Positions 8,862 through 17,165 of a DNA stretch of 64,000 nucleotides are shown here, one piece after another. Position numbers and translations under genes: made by a program. Source of the DNA: GCA-002726655 sp046582185 (GTDB lineage Bacteria; Pseudomonadota; Gammaproteobacteria; Pseudomonadales; Azotimanducaceae); NCBI GenBank assembly GCA_046582185.1, contig JAYGEX010000028.1, positions 90,422 to 154,421 of the forward strand, given 5' to 3'. The notes under the pieces were generated by a model that did not search any database, was not told where the DNA came from, and saw only the letters and a list, made by a program, of their open reading frames with translations. Every line of letters begins with the position of its first letter. Position 1 is the stretch's first letter.

Positions 8862-9380
8862 ATGGCGCTTTTGAAGATACTAGAGTTCCCGGATCCTCGC
8901 TTGCGTGTAACCGCCAAGGCGGTAAAAGAGGTTAATGGAAAGCTTATTAAGCTCGCAGATAAAATGTTGGCTGCCATGTACGATGCACCGGGGATTGGCC
9001 TTGCCGCCACTCAGGTAAACTCAAGCCATCGAATGGTCGTTCTGGACGTCTCTGAAAACAAGGACTCGCCACTTATCCTCATTAATCCCAGCATCATTGA
9101 ACGAGACGGTGAAATAGAGTCATCCGAGGGTTGTCTTTCGGTACCAGGCTTCTATGAACCCGTGACCCGAAACCGCAATATTGTCGTTGAAGCGATAAAT
9201 CGCGAAGGCGAGCCATTTTCCATGGAAGCTGAGGATTTATTGGCTGTCTGCATTCAACATGAACTCGATCATCTCGAGGGTAAGTTATTCGTCGATTATC
9301 TCTCAGCAACCAAGAGACAGATGATTCGTAAAAAACTACAGAAGTTGCAGAAACAACAGTTACAAGAACTTCAGGCCTGA
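8862..9380 (+). CDS. def: Peptide deformylase
   Basis: The enzyme removes the formyl group from the N-terminal methionine of new proteins. The ATG at 8862 gives 172 aa beginning MALLKILEFPDPRLR, the normal start for the family. A longer reading from 8760 adds 34 unlikely residues. The three metal-site motifs are present: GIGLAATQ (44-51), EGCLS (89-93) and HELDH (133-137). The ligands are C91, H133 and H137 and the catalytic residue is E134. fmt follows after 5 bases, so deformylase and formyltransferase are co-expressed as in most bacteria. Confidence 0.97.
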   Translation: MALLKILEFPDPRLRVTAKAVKEVNGKLIKLADKMLAAMYDAPGIGLAATQVNSSHRMVVLDVSENKDSPLILINPSIIERDGEIESSEGCLSVPGFYEPVTRNRNIVVEAINREGEPFSMEAEDLLAVCIQHELDHLEGKLFVDYLSATKRQMIRKKLQKLQKQQLQELQA

Positions 9381-9385
9381 ATGCC

Positions 9386-10315
9386 TTGAAGCTTATCTTT
9401 GCAGGAACGCCGCAGTTCGCAGCCAGTCATCTCTCTGCCATTGCCGAATCACACCACCAGATCGTCGCCGTTATCACGCAGCCGGATAAACCCGGCAAGC
9501 GGGGCAAGCGACCCATTGCCAGTGCCGTCAAACAAGTTGCATTGGAGCTGGACTTACCCCTGATACAATCGAAACGACTTCACTGTCAGGACATCTCAGC
9601 CTATAAGGCCGATTTGATGATAGTAGTGGCCTATGGCCAAATATTGCGCACGGACATACTGCAAGCGCCCGCACGAGGCTGCATTAACGTCCATGCATCA
9701 CTGCTACCTAGATGGAGGGGCGCTGCGCCAATTCAGCGGGCCATCCTCTCGGGAGACACAGAATCGGGTGTTTGTATCATGCAAATGGATGAAGGTCTCG
9801 ACACCGGGGATGTTCTGATGAGGGCATCGGTTAATATCCTTGATCAGGATACGAGCGCCGATCTAGCCAATAAATTGACTCAGGTAGGTATCGAAGCACT
9901 GCTGGATACCCTCGATAAGATTGAGGAAGGCACCATCACCGCGATACCCCAGGAAGAATCCGGCATGACATATGCCAAAAAAATATCAAAAAAAGAGGCC
10001 AGAATAGACTGGCATGCCAACAGCCAGGATATCGTCAGATTGGTCAATGCCTTCAACCCGGATCCCATCGCCTATACACAACTGGATACCATGCGAGTCA
10101 AGATCTGGGCAGCAACCGCTGGCACCAGAACCAACATTGCAAATCCCGGAGAGATAATAAACCTGTCCAAGGCTGGCCTTGAAGTCGCCTGTATTGATGG
10201 CAGCCTCTTGATCGAGGCGATGCAACTTCCGATAGGGAAGGGCGCCATCCTAAACGGCTCCGACCTGATGAATGCCCGTAAAGAACTGCTTGCTCCCGGC
10301 AAGCGCTTTAACTAG
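9386..10315 (+). CDS. fmt: Methionyl-tRNA formyltransferase
   Basis: The enzyme transfers a formyl group from 10-formyltetrahydrofolate to initiator Met-tRNA. The reading starts at a TTG (9386). The nearby ATG at 9381 is followed at once by a stop in its frame. The protein is 309 aa. Catalytic residues are visible as N101 and H103 in NVHASLLPRWRGAAP and D139 in EGLDTGD. The C-terminal OB-like domain, which binds tRNA, begins around 205. The gene lies in the def-fmt-rsmB-trkA-trkH run. Confidence 0.96.
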   Translation: MKLIFAGTPQFAASHLSAIAESHHQIVAVITQPDKPGKRGKRPIASAVKQVALELDLPLIQSKRLHCQDISAYKADLMIVVAYGQILRTDILQAPARGCINVHASLLPRWRGAAPIQRAILSGDTESGVCIMQMDEGLDTGDVLMRASVNILDQDTSADLANKLTQVGIEALLDTLDKIEEGTITAIPQEESGMTYAKKISKKEARIDWHANSQDIVRLVNAFNPDPIAYTQLDTMRVKIWAATAGTRTNIANPGEIINLSKAGLEVACIDGSLLIEAMQLPIGKGAILNGSDLMNARKELLAPGKRFN

Positions 10316-10328
10316 ATATTAACAGAAC

Positions 10329-11609
10329 ATGCAAGAATACGAACACGCCGTCGCTACACTTCTACAGATCGTTAAACACGGTCGTAGCCTGGATAGCAAT
10401 ATCTCGACTGACGCATCCCCTCTGTCCCGACAGATAACTTATGGCGTCCTCAGGGAATTTTATATGCTGGAACATATAACGTCTTCTCTGCTGGACAAGC
10501 CATTACCTGCAAAACACAGCGACTTAAAGCTACTGATCTTCGCCGGTATCTATAGCATTAGGGCTCTCAACCGCCCCGATCATGCCAGCGTCAACGCGGT
10601 AGTGAATACCACAGCAGCCTTGAACAAAAAATGGGCCAAGGGTTTGGTAAACGCCATATTGCGCAGCTACATCCGTAAGAAATCAGAACTGGATGACACC
10701 GCCAACGCAAATATTGAAGTGCAGTGCAATCACCCTAAATGGTTAGCAACAAGGATCAAGAACGCCTGGCCGGATGCGGCGAACAATATATTCAAAGCCA
10801 ATAACGAGCAACCACCAATGATGCTCAGGGTTAACATCGCTAAAACAAGTCGCGACGAGTATCTGGTGCTGCTCTCGGAGAATGACATAGATGCCGCACC
10901 GGGAGCCCTGGTGGATTCATCAATTCTGCTCCGAAAGCCCCGCCCGGTGGATCAACTACCTGGATTTTCAAGCGGACTGGTCAGCGTGCAGGATGAAGCA
11001 TCGCAATTGGCTGGCCACATTCTGACCACAAAGATAAATGATTCCGTTCTTGATGCCTGCGCCGCACCCGGCGGCAAAACCTGTCATCTCCTGGAAATAA
11101 ATCCCGGAATTGAGCTGATTGCCAACGACAAGGACCCGGCACGGCTGAAGTCGGTCAAGGAAAATATCGAACGCCTGAATCTGTCATGTCAGCTAACAAG
11201 TGATGACCTTCTCGCGATACACGACAAGTCATTTGAGAAAATTCTCCTGGACGTACCGTGTTCGGCAACCGGCATTATTAGACGTCATCCAGATATTAAG
11301 TTGCTGCGCAGAAATTCAGATATTGATAAGCTGTGCGCCATGCAAATTCAGTTACTCTCCGCCGCATGGCAACTTCTCAAACATGGAGGCGAATTGCTAT
11401 ATTCAACTTGTTCCATCCTGCCGGAGGAGAATGAGAATATCCTTTCCCGGTTTCTGTCCATGCACAAGGAAGCAGGAGATGTAGAAATAATACCCATACA
11501 ACTAGCATCCGGTATTCATGGCCAGCATGGCGTACAATTACTTCCTGGCATTCAAGGTCATGACGGTTTTTACTATGCACATCTGCGAAAAATATCCTCA
11601 TCCGGATAA
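10329..11609 (+). CDS. rsmB: 16S rRNA (cytosine(967)-C(5))-methyltransferase
   Basis: RsmB makes m5C at position 967 of 16S rRNA. The protein is 426 aa with an N-terminal NusB-like domain (about 1-130) and a C-terminal Rossmann methyltransferase domain. The SAM-binding motif DACAAPGGKT is at about 242-251. The two family cysteines lie in VPCSATG (near 310) and STCS (near 359). It starts with ATG 13 bases after fmt. Confidence 0.96.
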   Translation: MQEYEHAVATLLQIVKHGRSLDSNISTDASPLSRQITYGVLREFYMLEHITSSLLDKPLPAKHSDLKLLIFAGIYSIRALNRPDHASVNAVVNTTAALNKKWAKGLVNAILRSYIRKKSELDDTANANIEVQCNHPKWLATRIKNAWPDAANNIFKANNEQPPMMLRVNIAKTSRDEYLVLLSENDIDAAPGALVDSSILLRKPRPVDQLPGFSSGLVSVQDEASQLAGHILTTKINDSVLDACAAPGGKTCHLLEINPGIELIANDKDPARLKSVKENIERLNLSCQLTSDDLLAIHDKSFEKILLDVPCSATGIIRRHPDIKLLRRNSDIDKLCAMQIQLLSAAWQLLKHGGELLYSTCSILPEENENILSRFLSMHKEAGDVEIIPIQLASGIHGQHGVQLLPGIQGHDGFYYAHLRKISSSG

Positions 11610-11652
11610 GCATGCCCTGCACCATAACTCTCCTGAAACAACGGCCTGGTAA

Positions 11653-13026
11653 ATGAAGATTATTATTCTTGGCGCGGGTGAAGTGGGCAGCAACCTGGCG
11701 CAAAATCTAACCAAGGAAGCCAGCGACATAACCGTCGTCGATACCGATGGCGACAGACTAAGAGAACTCCAGGACAGGTTTGATATCCGCACCCTCAGAG
11801 GGCTGGCATCTCACCCTGATATTTTGCGTCAAGCCGGTGCAGAAGATGCTGATATGTTGATCGCCGTTACCAACAGTGACGAAGTCAACATGGTTGCCTG
11901 TCAGGTCGCCCATACTGTATTTAACACGCCAACAAAGATTGCTCGCATTCGCTCCAGAGCGTACCTAACCGACGGTGGAATATTCCGCCCAAAAGATATG
12001 CCCGTGGATCATATCGTCAATCCAGAAGAGCTTATCACCCAGGATATCAAGCGATTAATAGACAATCCCGGCGCACTGCAGGTGATGGACTTTGCCGATG
12101 GGCAAGTCCAGCTGGTCGGGATAAAGGCATATTATGGCGGCCCCATGGTCGGTCAGGAATTACGCCATATAAGAAAGCACATGCCTCTGGTGGATACCCG
12201 GGTGGCGGCAATTTTTCGCAAGAACAGACCTATTATTCCTGAGGGCACGACTGTCATCGAAGCCGATGACGAAGTATTTTTTATTGCAGCGGCGCGCGAC
12301 ATCAAAAGTGTCATGAGTGAGATGCGTCGTACAGAGCGGTCCAACAAACGAATCGTTATCGCCGGTGGTGGTCATGTGGGGCAGGGGCTTGCCAAGTTAA
12401 TCGAGCACAGGTATGGCGTACGTATTATAGAGAAAGACAGACAACGCTGCTACGAATTATCTGAAACGCTTGATCGTACTATCGTCCTGGCCGGTAACGC
12501 CTCGGATCGTGAACTGCTTTTGGAGGAAAATATTGAAGATGCTGATGTTTTCTGTGCTGTCACAAATGACGACGAAGCGAATATCATGTCATCGCTCCTG
12601 GCCAAGAGTCTTGGCGCGCGAAAGGTGATTACACTAATAAACAACCCAGCTTATGTCGATCTCATTGAGGGGCACGATATCGATATTGTTATCTCCCCTC
12701 AGCAAGCAACCCTGGGCTCAATACTTACACATATACGCCGGGGACACGTAGTAAAAGTGCATGCATTACGTCGTGGCGCTGCCGAAGCAATAGAAGCCAT
12801 TGCCCATGGAGACGAAACCAGCTCCAGGGTAATAGGGCGGTCATTGGGAGAAATTGAGCTGCCGGATGGCACAAACATTGGAGCAATTGTCAGGGGCGAT
12901 GATGTCATCATTGCTCATGATGATGTTGTTGTGAAACCTGATGACCATCTCATACTATTTCTTGTCGACAAAAGTAATATCCGGGATGTAGAGAAGTTGT
13001 TCCAGGCTCCTCTCAGTTTTTTCTAG
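11653..13026 (+). CDS. trkA: Trk potassium uptake regulatory subunit, NAD-binding
   Basis: TrkA is the cytoplasmic gating subunit of the Trk K+ uptake system. The protein is 457 aa and consists of two tandem RCK modules (about 1-225 and 230-457), each a Rossmann NAD(H)-binding domain followed by a TrkA-C domain. The nucleotide loops are GAGEVGS at 7-13 and AGGGHVGQG near 236. It ends 3 bases before trkH, so both parts of the transporter are made together. Confidence 0.97.
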   Translation: MKIIILGAGEVGSNLAQNLTKEASDITVVDTDGDRLRELQDRFDIRTLRGLASHPDILRQAGAEDADMLIAVTNSDEVNMVACQVAHTVFNTPTKIARIRSRAYLTDGGIFRPKDMPVDHIVNPEELITQDIKRLIDNPGALQVMDFADGQVQLVGIKAYYGGPMVGQELRHIRKHMPLVDTRVAAIFRKNRPIIPEGTTVIEADDEVFFIAAARDIKSVMSEMRRTERSNKRIVIAGGGHVGQGLAKLIEHRYGVRIIEKDRQRCYELSETLDRTIVLAGNASDRELLLEENIEDADVFCAVTNDDEANIMSSLLAKSLGARKVITLINNPAYVDLIEGHDIDIVISPQQATLGSILTHIRRGHVVKVHALRRGAAEAIEAIAHGDETSSRVIGRSLGEIELPDGTNIGAIVRGDDVIIAHDDVVVKPDDHLILFLVDKSNIRDVEKLFQAPLSFF

Positions 13027-13029
13027 ACG

Positions 13030-14478
13030 ATGCAATTCGGAATCGCATTAAAGATCCTCGGCAGCCTGCTCATGATGTTCAGTCTGACCATGTTGCCTCC
13101 GTTATTGGTCTCATGGATTTACGATGACAAGACCTCGCAGATATTTATAAGTGCATTCGCCTACACACTAATTTCAGGGGCAGTGCTCTGGCTCGCATTT
13201 CGCCGATACAACAAGGAAATGAAAACCAAAGATGGCTTCCTGGTCACCGTACTTTTTTATCTAGCCCTCGGTATCTTCGGCAGCATCCCCTTTCTGGATC
13301 AATCAGGTGCTGACCTGCAAGTTACCGACGCACTATTCGAGTCTTTTTCCGGCCTGACGACGACCGGCGCCACCGTAATTACTCATCTCGATGACTTACC
13401 ACAATCAATATTGTTCTATCGGCAGCAACTACAATGGCTGGGAGGCATGGGTATTATTGTGCTTGCCGTGGCTATTCTACCTATGCTCGGCATTGGCGGT
13501 ATGCAACTTTATAGAGCAGAAACGCCAGGTCCGGTGAAGGATAGTAAGCTCACGCCGAGGATTCAACAGACCGCTCTCGCCCTCTGGTCAATCTATGTAG
13601 GGCTCACCATTACCTGCGCTCTGGCTTATTGGGCTGCGGGCATGAGCCTCTTTGATGCGGTTTGCCACAGTTTTTCAACCGTCGCTATTGGCGGCTTCTC
13701 AACCCACGACGCAAGCATTGGCTTCTTTGATTCACCCCTTATTGAAGGCGTGGCGATTATATTCATGATCATATCCGGCATCAACTTCGGCTTGCATTTT
13801 TTTGCAGCACGGGATCGATCAATAATGCATTACTTGAAGGACGATGAAGTCGTCTTTTATTTGCAAATACTATTGGTCGCGACGGTCGTGGTTACGACCA
13901 TTCTTATCAGCTTCGATACCTACGAAGGCGTTACCGCATTCCGAATGGCCATCTTCGAAGTTGTTTCCATCTTCACAACAACCGGCTTTGCTACTACGGA
14001 CTATAGCGCCTGGCCAGGAATGCTTCCATTCCTTGTATTCTTCGGCGCCTTCACCGGGGCTTGCGCTGGCTCAACCGGCGGCGGCATGAAAGTGATACGT
14101 GTCCTGTTGATTAGAAAGCAGGGCCTTCGCGAAATTTACAGGCTGATTCACCCACATGCAATATTCCCTATCAAGGTTAACAAACATCGTGTCACACCAA
14201 ATGTCATTGAAGCAATCTGGGGGTTCTTCTCCATCTACGTCATTCTGTTTTTGTTTATGCACCTGGCACTCATTGCCACGGGTATGGACTTCCTGACAGC
14301 ATTCTCCGCCGTTGGCGCAGCGATTAACAATCTGGGGCCAGGCCTGGGTGACGTTGCGCTGCACTACGCGGGCATAACCGACAGTGCAAAACTGCTGCTC
14401 TGCTTCGCGATGATCTTGGGTAGACTTGAGATATTTACTATTCTTGTTCTGTTCGTACCTATGTTCTGGAGAAAATAA
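13030..14478 (+). CDS. trkH: Trk potassium uptake channel subunit
   Basis: TrkH is the inner-membrane K+ translocating subunit, a protein with four pseudo-repeats each contributing a pore loop. The protein is 482 aa and strongly hydrophobic throughout. Filter-type segments rich in TTG or GG are visible, for example SGLTTTGATV, ATTGFATTDY-like and GSTGGGMK. It starts with ATG at 13030, 3 bases after trkA. Its last codons and stop lie in a short tandem duplication (14463-14499), which does not alter the protein. Confidence 0.97.
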   Translation: MQFGIALKILGSLLMMFSLTMLPPLLVSWIYDDKTSQIFISAFAYTLISGAVLWLAFRRYNKEMKTKDGFLVTVLFYLALGIFGSIPFLDQSGADLQVTDALFESFSGLTTTGATVITHLDDLPQSILFYRQQLQWLGGMGIIVLAVAILPMLGIGGMQLYRAETPGPVKDSKLTPRIQQTALALWSIYVGLTITCALAYWAAGMSLFDAVCHSFSTVAIGGFSTHDASIGFFDSPLIEGVAIIFMIISGINFGLHFFAARDRSIMHYLKDDEVVFYLQILLVATVVVTTILISFDTYEGVTAFRMAIFEVVSIFTTTGFATTDYSAWPGMLPFLVFFGAFTGACAGSTGGGMKVIRVLLIRKQGLREIYRLIHPHAIFPIKVNKHRVTPNVIEAIWGFFSIYVILFLFMHLALIATGMDFLTAFSAVGAAINNLGPGLGDVALHYAGITDSAKLLLCFAMILGRLEIFTILVLFVPMFWRK

Positions 14479-14499
14479 GGGTTCTGGAGAAAATAAAGG
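14463..14499 (+). repeat. 18-bp tandem duplication across the trkH stop codon
   Basis: GTTCTGGAGAAAATAAGG at 14463-14480 is repeated at 14481-14499 with one extra A. The first copy contains the last codons and stop of trkH. The second is in the trkH/acyltransferase convergent spacer. The rest of that 104-base spacer shows no convincing terminator. Confidence 0.85.
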
Positions 14500-14582
14500 T
14501 TCTGATACGGATTCATGTCATGGCAAGATTAAGGCCGCCGATCAGTCATCGCGTTTATCCGCTTAACCTTTTTGGTTTGTAG

Positions 14583-15479
14583 CTAGTGAAATTCATCCGC
14601 CTTCCCAAAGCGGTAAATTTTCAATTCGCCCTTGGGACGCTCACGAAAGCGTTTGTATTCCCACTGATATTGTTCAGTGCACCGACTGAGACACAGCTCC
14701 ACAGACTTGTTAACTCCGCTAACAGATACTTCGATGTTTGAGTCGTAAATGCTCTCATCAGCCGGATCGAACGCCACATGAAACAACCCATCTTCATCGC
14801 GGATAATACTGACCACAACGGCGGCAGCGCCGGTTTTCTTTAACAGGCGACTCACCAATTTATCCGACAATGTTTTAACGCCCATAAAACCAGCAAAAAT
14901 GCCGCCCGAGGGAATCTGATCCGGCAGAATAGTTACCACGCCGCCTTCCCCAAGTACCCGATATAGTCTGGCTATACCTTTAATATTTGTGGCAACAAGT
15001 TCATTGCCGAAGTGACTGCGAATCTTAATCATGGAATCTCGTAAATATTGCTGACGCGGGGGATGGTAGAGCGCAGTCATCTTACCGATATTGGCAAAGA
15101 AGGTATTAAATAGCTCCCAATTTCCAACATGGGGCAGCAGGATAATGACCCCCTTGCCGCCCTCCAAAGCTTCATTGTAAATTTCCCGACCCGAAACACT
15201 CTTGATCCAGCCTCTTAGTTTTTCAGCGCTACCAAGCCAGACCGTTGGGGTTTCCATTAAGGTCTGGCCCGTACTAATCAGACTTTTAAGCGTCAGGAGA
15301 TCCCGCTCAACCGGATCCATATCAGGGAAACAAAGTTGTAGATTAGCCCGGGTAACCAGAAATGACCGTGTCTTTATGTGGTAGTTCAGGTACCCTATGC
15401 CGCGGCCTATCCTCTGGCTTAGTGTTCTGGGTAGCCTTGAGAATAGCCACAAAACAAAATAAGTAACTTTTCCACGCAT
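14583..15479 (-). CDS. LpxL/HtrB-family lipid A acyltransferase
   Basis: Members of this family add secondary acyl chains, such as laurate, from acyl-ACP to Kdo-lipid A at the inner membrane. The protein is 298 aa with one hydrophobic N-terminal segment. The catalytic HxxxxE motif is H117-V-G-N-W-E122. Downstream, GGVVTILPDQ and a GVKTL segment match the family's acceptor region. It lies 4 bases after tag, in the same order as PA0010-PA0011 of Pseudomonas, where the acyltransferase is HtrB1. Which acyl chain or position it serves cannot be told here. Confidence 0.9.
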   Translation of the reverse strand: MRGKVTYFVLWLFSRLPRTLSQRIGRGIGYLNYHIKTRSFLVTRANLQLCFPDMDPVERDLLTLKSLISTGQTLMETPTVWLGSAEKLRGWIKSVSGREIYNEALEGGKGVIILLPHVGNWELFNTFFANIGKMTALYHPPRQQYLRDSMIKIRSHFGNELVATNIKGIARLYRVLGEGGVVTILPDQIPSGGIFAGFMGVKTLSDKLVSRLLKKTGAAAVVVSIIRDEDGLFHVAFDPADESIYDSNIEVSVSGVNKSVELCLSRCTEQYQWEYKRFRERPKGELKIYRFGKADEFH

Positions 15480-15483
15480 AAAA

Positions 15484-16077
15484 TTAGGTCGTTATATCTC
15501 GGCACTCTTGCCATCGATAACAGGAGACCAGGTGATCATTGACCATTCCCGTCGCCTGCATCAATGCGTAACAGATTGTGCCGCCGATGAAATTAAAGCC
15601 TAACTTTTTAAGCGACTTACTCATTCTTTCAGAAACTTCGGTCGTCGCCGGTACATCGTTCGATTGGCGAAAATCATTCTGAACGGGTTTGTGATTTACA
15701 AAGGACCATAGAAAATCAGCAAAGCTGTGCTCCCGGTCTCTGAAATCGAGAAATGCATTGGCATTCTTAACAGCACTATCAATTTTGAGACGATTTCTGA
15801 TGATGCCGTTATCACCAAGCAGCTGCTGTTTCTTCCTGGCTCCATAGCTGGCAATTTTTTCAGCATTAAAATTGTCCATGGCACTTCGATAGTTCTCACG
15901 CTTCCTCAGCACTGTGATCCAACTAAGGCCAGCCTGTGCACCTTCAAGCAAGAGGAACTCAAACAAGCGATCATCATCAAAGAGCGGTACTCCCCACTCC
16001 TTGTCGTGATAGTCCAGATATAAACTGTCTCCAGCGCACCAGGCGCACCTTTCTAATTCCTGCATGTCAGCTTGCAT
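15484..16077 (-). CDS. tag: DNA-3-methyladenine glycosylase I
   Basis: The enzyme excises 3-methyladenine from alkylated DNA to start base excision repair. The protein is 197 aa. Zinc ligands corresponding to E. coli C4, H17, H175 and C179 are visible as C11, H24 and the C-terminal HLVSC. The segments KEWGVPLFDDDRLFE and EGAQAGLSW form the base-binding site. An alternative ATG at 16065 would shorten it by four residues. It is divergent from glyQ across about 150 bases. Confidence 0.96.
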   Translation of the reverse strand: MQADMQELERCAWCAGDSLYLDYHDKEWGVPLFDDDRLFEFLLLEGAQAGLSWITVLRKRENYRSAMDNFNAEKIASYGARKKQQLLGDNGIIRNRLKIDSAVKNANAFLDFRDREHSFADFLWSFVNHKPVQNDFRQSNDVPATTEVSERMSKSLKKLGFNFIGGTICYALMQATGMVNDHLVSCYRWQECRDITT

Positions 16078-16229
16078 TCCCGTCAGTTTACAATGGGCTT
16101 TGTTCAGGGCTCATCTTACAAGTATCAGTTTCCGATATCAGCACGGCCACTGCCTAATTTCTATTCGTGGCTCAGACAAGTCGCAGTGTTGCGGGTATAC
16201 TTACGCACTTTTTCGCCAGGGCAGCCAAA

Positions 16230-17165
16230 ATGGCCACAGTGGATACATTTCAAAAGTTGATTCTTTCCCTCCAGGAATATTGGTCAGAACAGGGCTGTGT
16301 ACTGATGCAACCCTACGACATGGAAGTTGGCGCGGGCACATTTCATCCAGCGACATTTCTCCGTGCCATCGGGCCAGAAAATTGGCAGGCAGCTTACGTT
16401 CAACCCTGCCGTCGACCTACTGATGGTCGATATGGTGAGAACCCAAACAGGTACCAGTACTACTATCAGTATCAGGTCGTGATGAAGCCCTCTCCTGATA
16501 ATTTCCAGGAGCTCTATCTCAATTCTTTACGCCATCTGGGTATCGATCCGATGGTGCATGACATTCGATTCGTTGAAGACAACTGGGAATCACCGTCCCT
16601 TGGCGCCTGGGGATTAGGTTGGGAAGTATGGATGGACGGCATGGAAATTACCCAATTCACTTACTTCCAGCAAATTGGTGGCCTTGAATGTTTTCCGGTC
16701 ATGGGAGAGATTACTTACGGGCTCGAGAGGCTGGCACTCTACTTGCAGCGTGTAGAAGATTTCCGCGATCTTATCTGGACAAAAAATGACAATCGCTCGG
16801 TATCGTATGCTGATGTCTATCATCAATATGAGGTCGAGATGTCGACCTTTAACTACGATGAATCAAATGTTGAGGGTCTATTCTCTCAATTTGAGTTCTT
16901 TGAATCGGAAACGAGTCGCTTGCTGGCGGCCAACATTCCATTAGCCGCTTACGAATTTGTCATGAAAGCGTCCCATACATTTAACTTGCTCGATGCGCGC
17001 CATGCTATATCGGTAACCGAGAGGCAACGCTATATATTGAGAATCAGAACATTATCGAGAGCCGTCGCTAGTGCTTATTTTGACTCGCGTCTCGCGCTGG
17101 GATTTCCACTGGCCGATGCCGCTAACCGGGACTTCGTCATGGAGGAGATTGCCAATGCCAAGTAA
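16230..17165 (+). CDS. glyQ: Glycine--tRNA ligase alpha subunit
   Basis: This is the catalytic subunit of the tetrameric bacterial glycyl-tRNA synthetase. The ATG at 16230 gives 311 aa beginning MATVDTFQKLILSLQEYW, the family-typical start. A GTG at 16167 would add an unlikely 21 residues. QGCVLMQPYDMEVGAGTFHPATFLRA and the class II motif 2 region QPCRRPTDGRYGENPNR are conserved. The last 11 bases overlap glyS. Confidence 0.97.
   Translation: MATVDTFQKLILSLQEYWSEQGCVLMQPYDMEVGAGTFHPATFLRAIGPENWQAAYVQPCRRPTDGRYGENPNRYQYYYQYQVVMKPSPDNFQELYLNSLRHLGIDPMVHDIRFVEDNWESPSLGAWGLGWEVWMDGMEITQFTYFQQIGGLECFPVMGEITYGLERLALYLQRVEDFRDLIWTKNDNRSVSYADVYHQYEVEMSTFNYDESNVEGLFSQFEFFESETSRLLAANIPLAAYEFVMKASHTFNLLDARHAISVTERQRYILRIRTLSRAVASAYFDSRLALGFPLADAANRDFVMEEIANAK

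Noticed and set aside
14500..14582. Terminator between convergent trkH and the acyltransferase
   Set aside because: AAAGGTT and AACCTTT could pair, but they are about 65 bases apart with little structure between.
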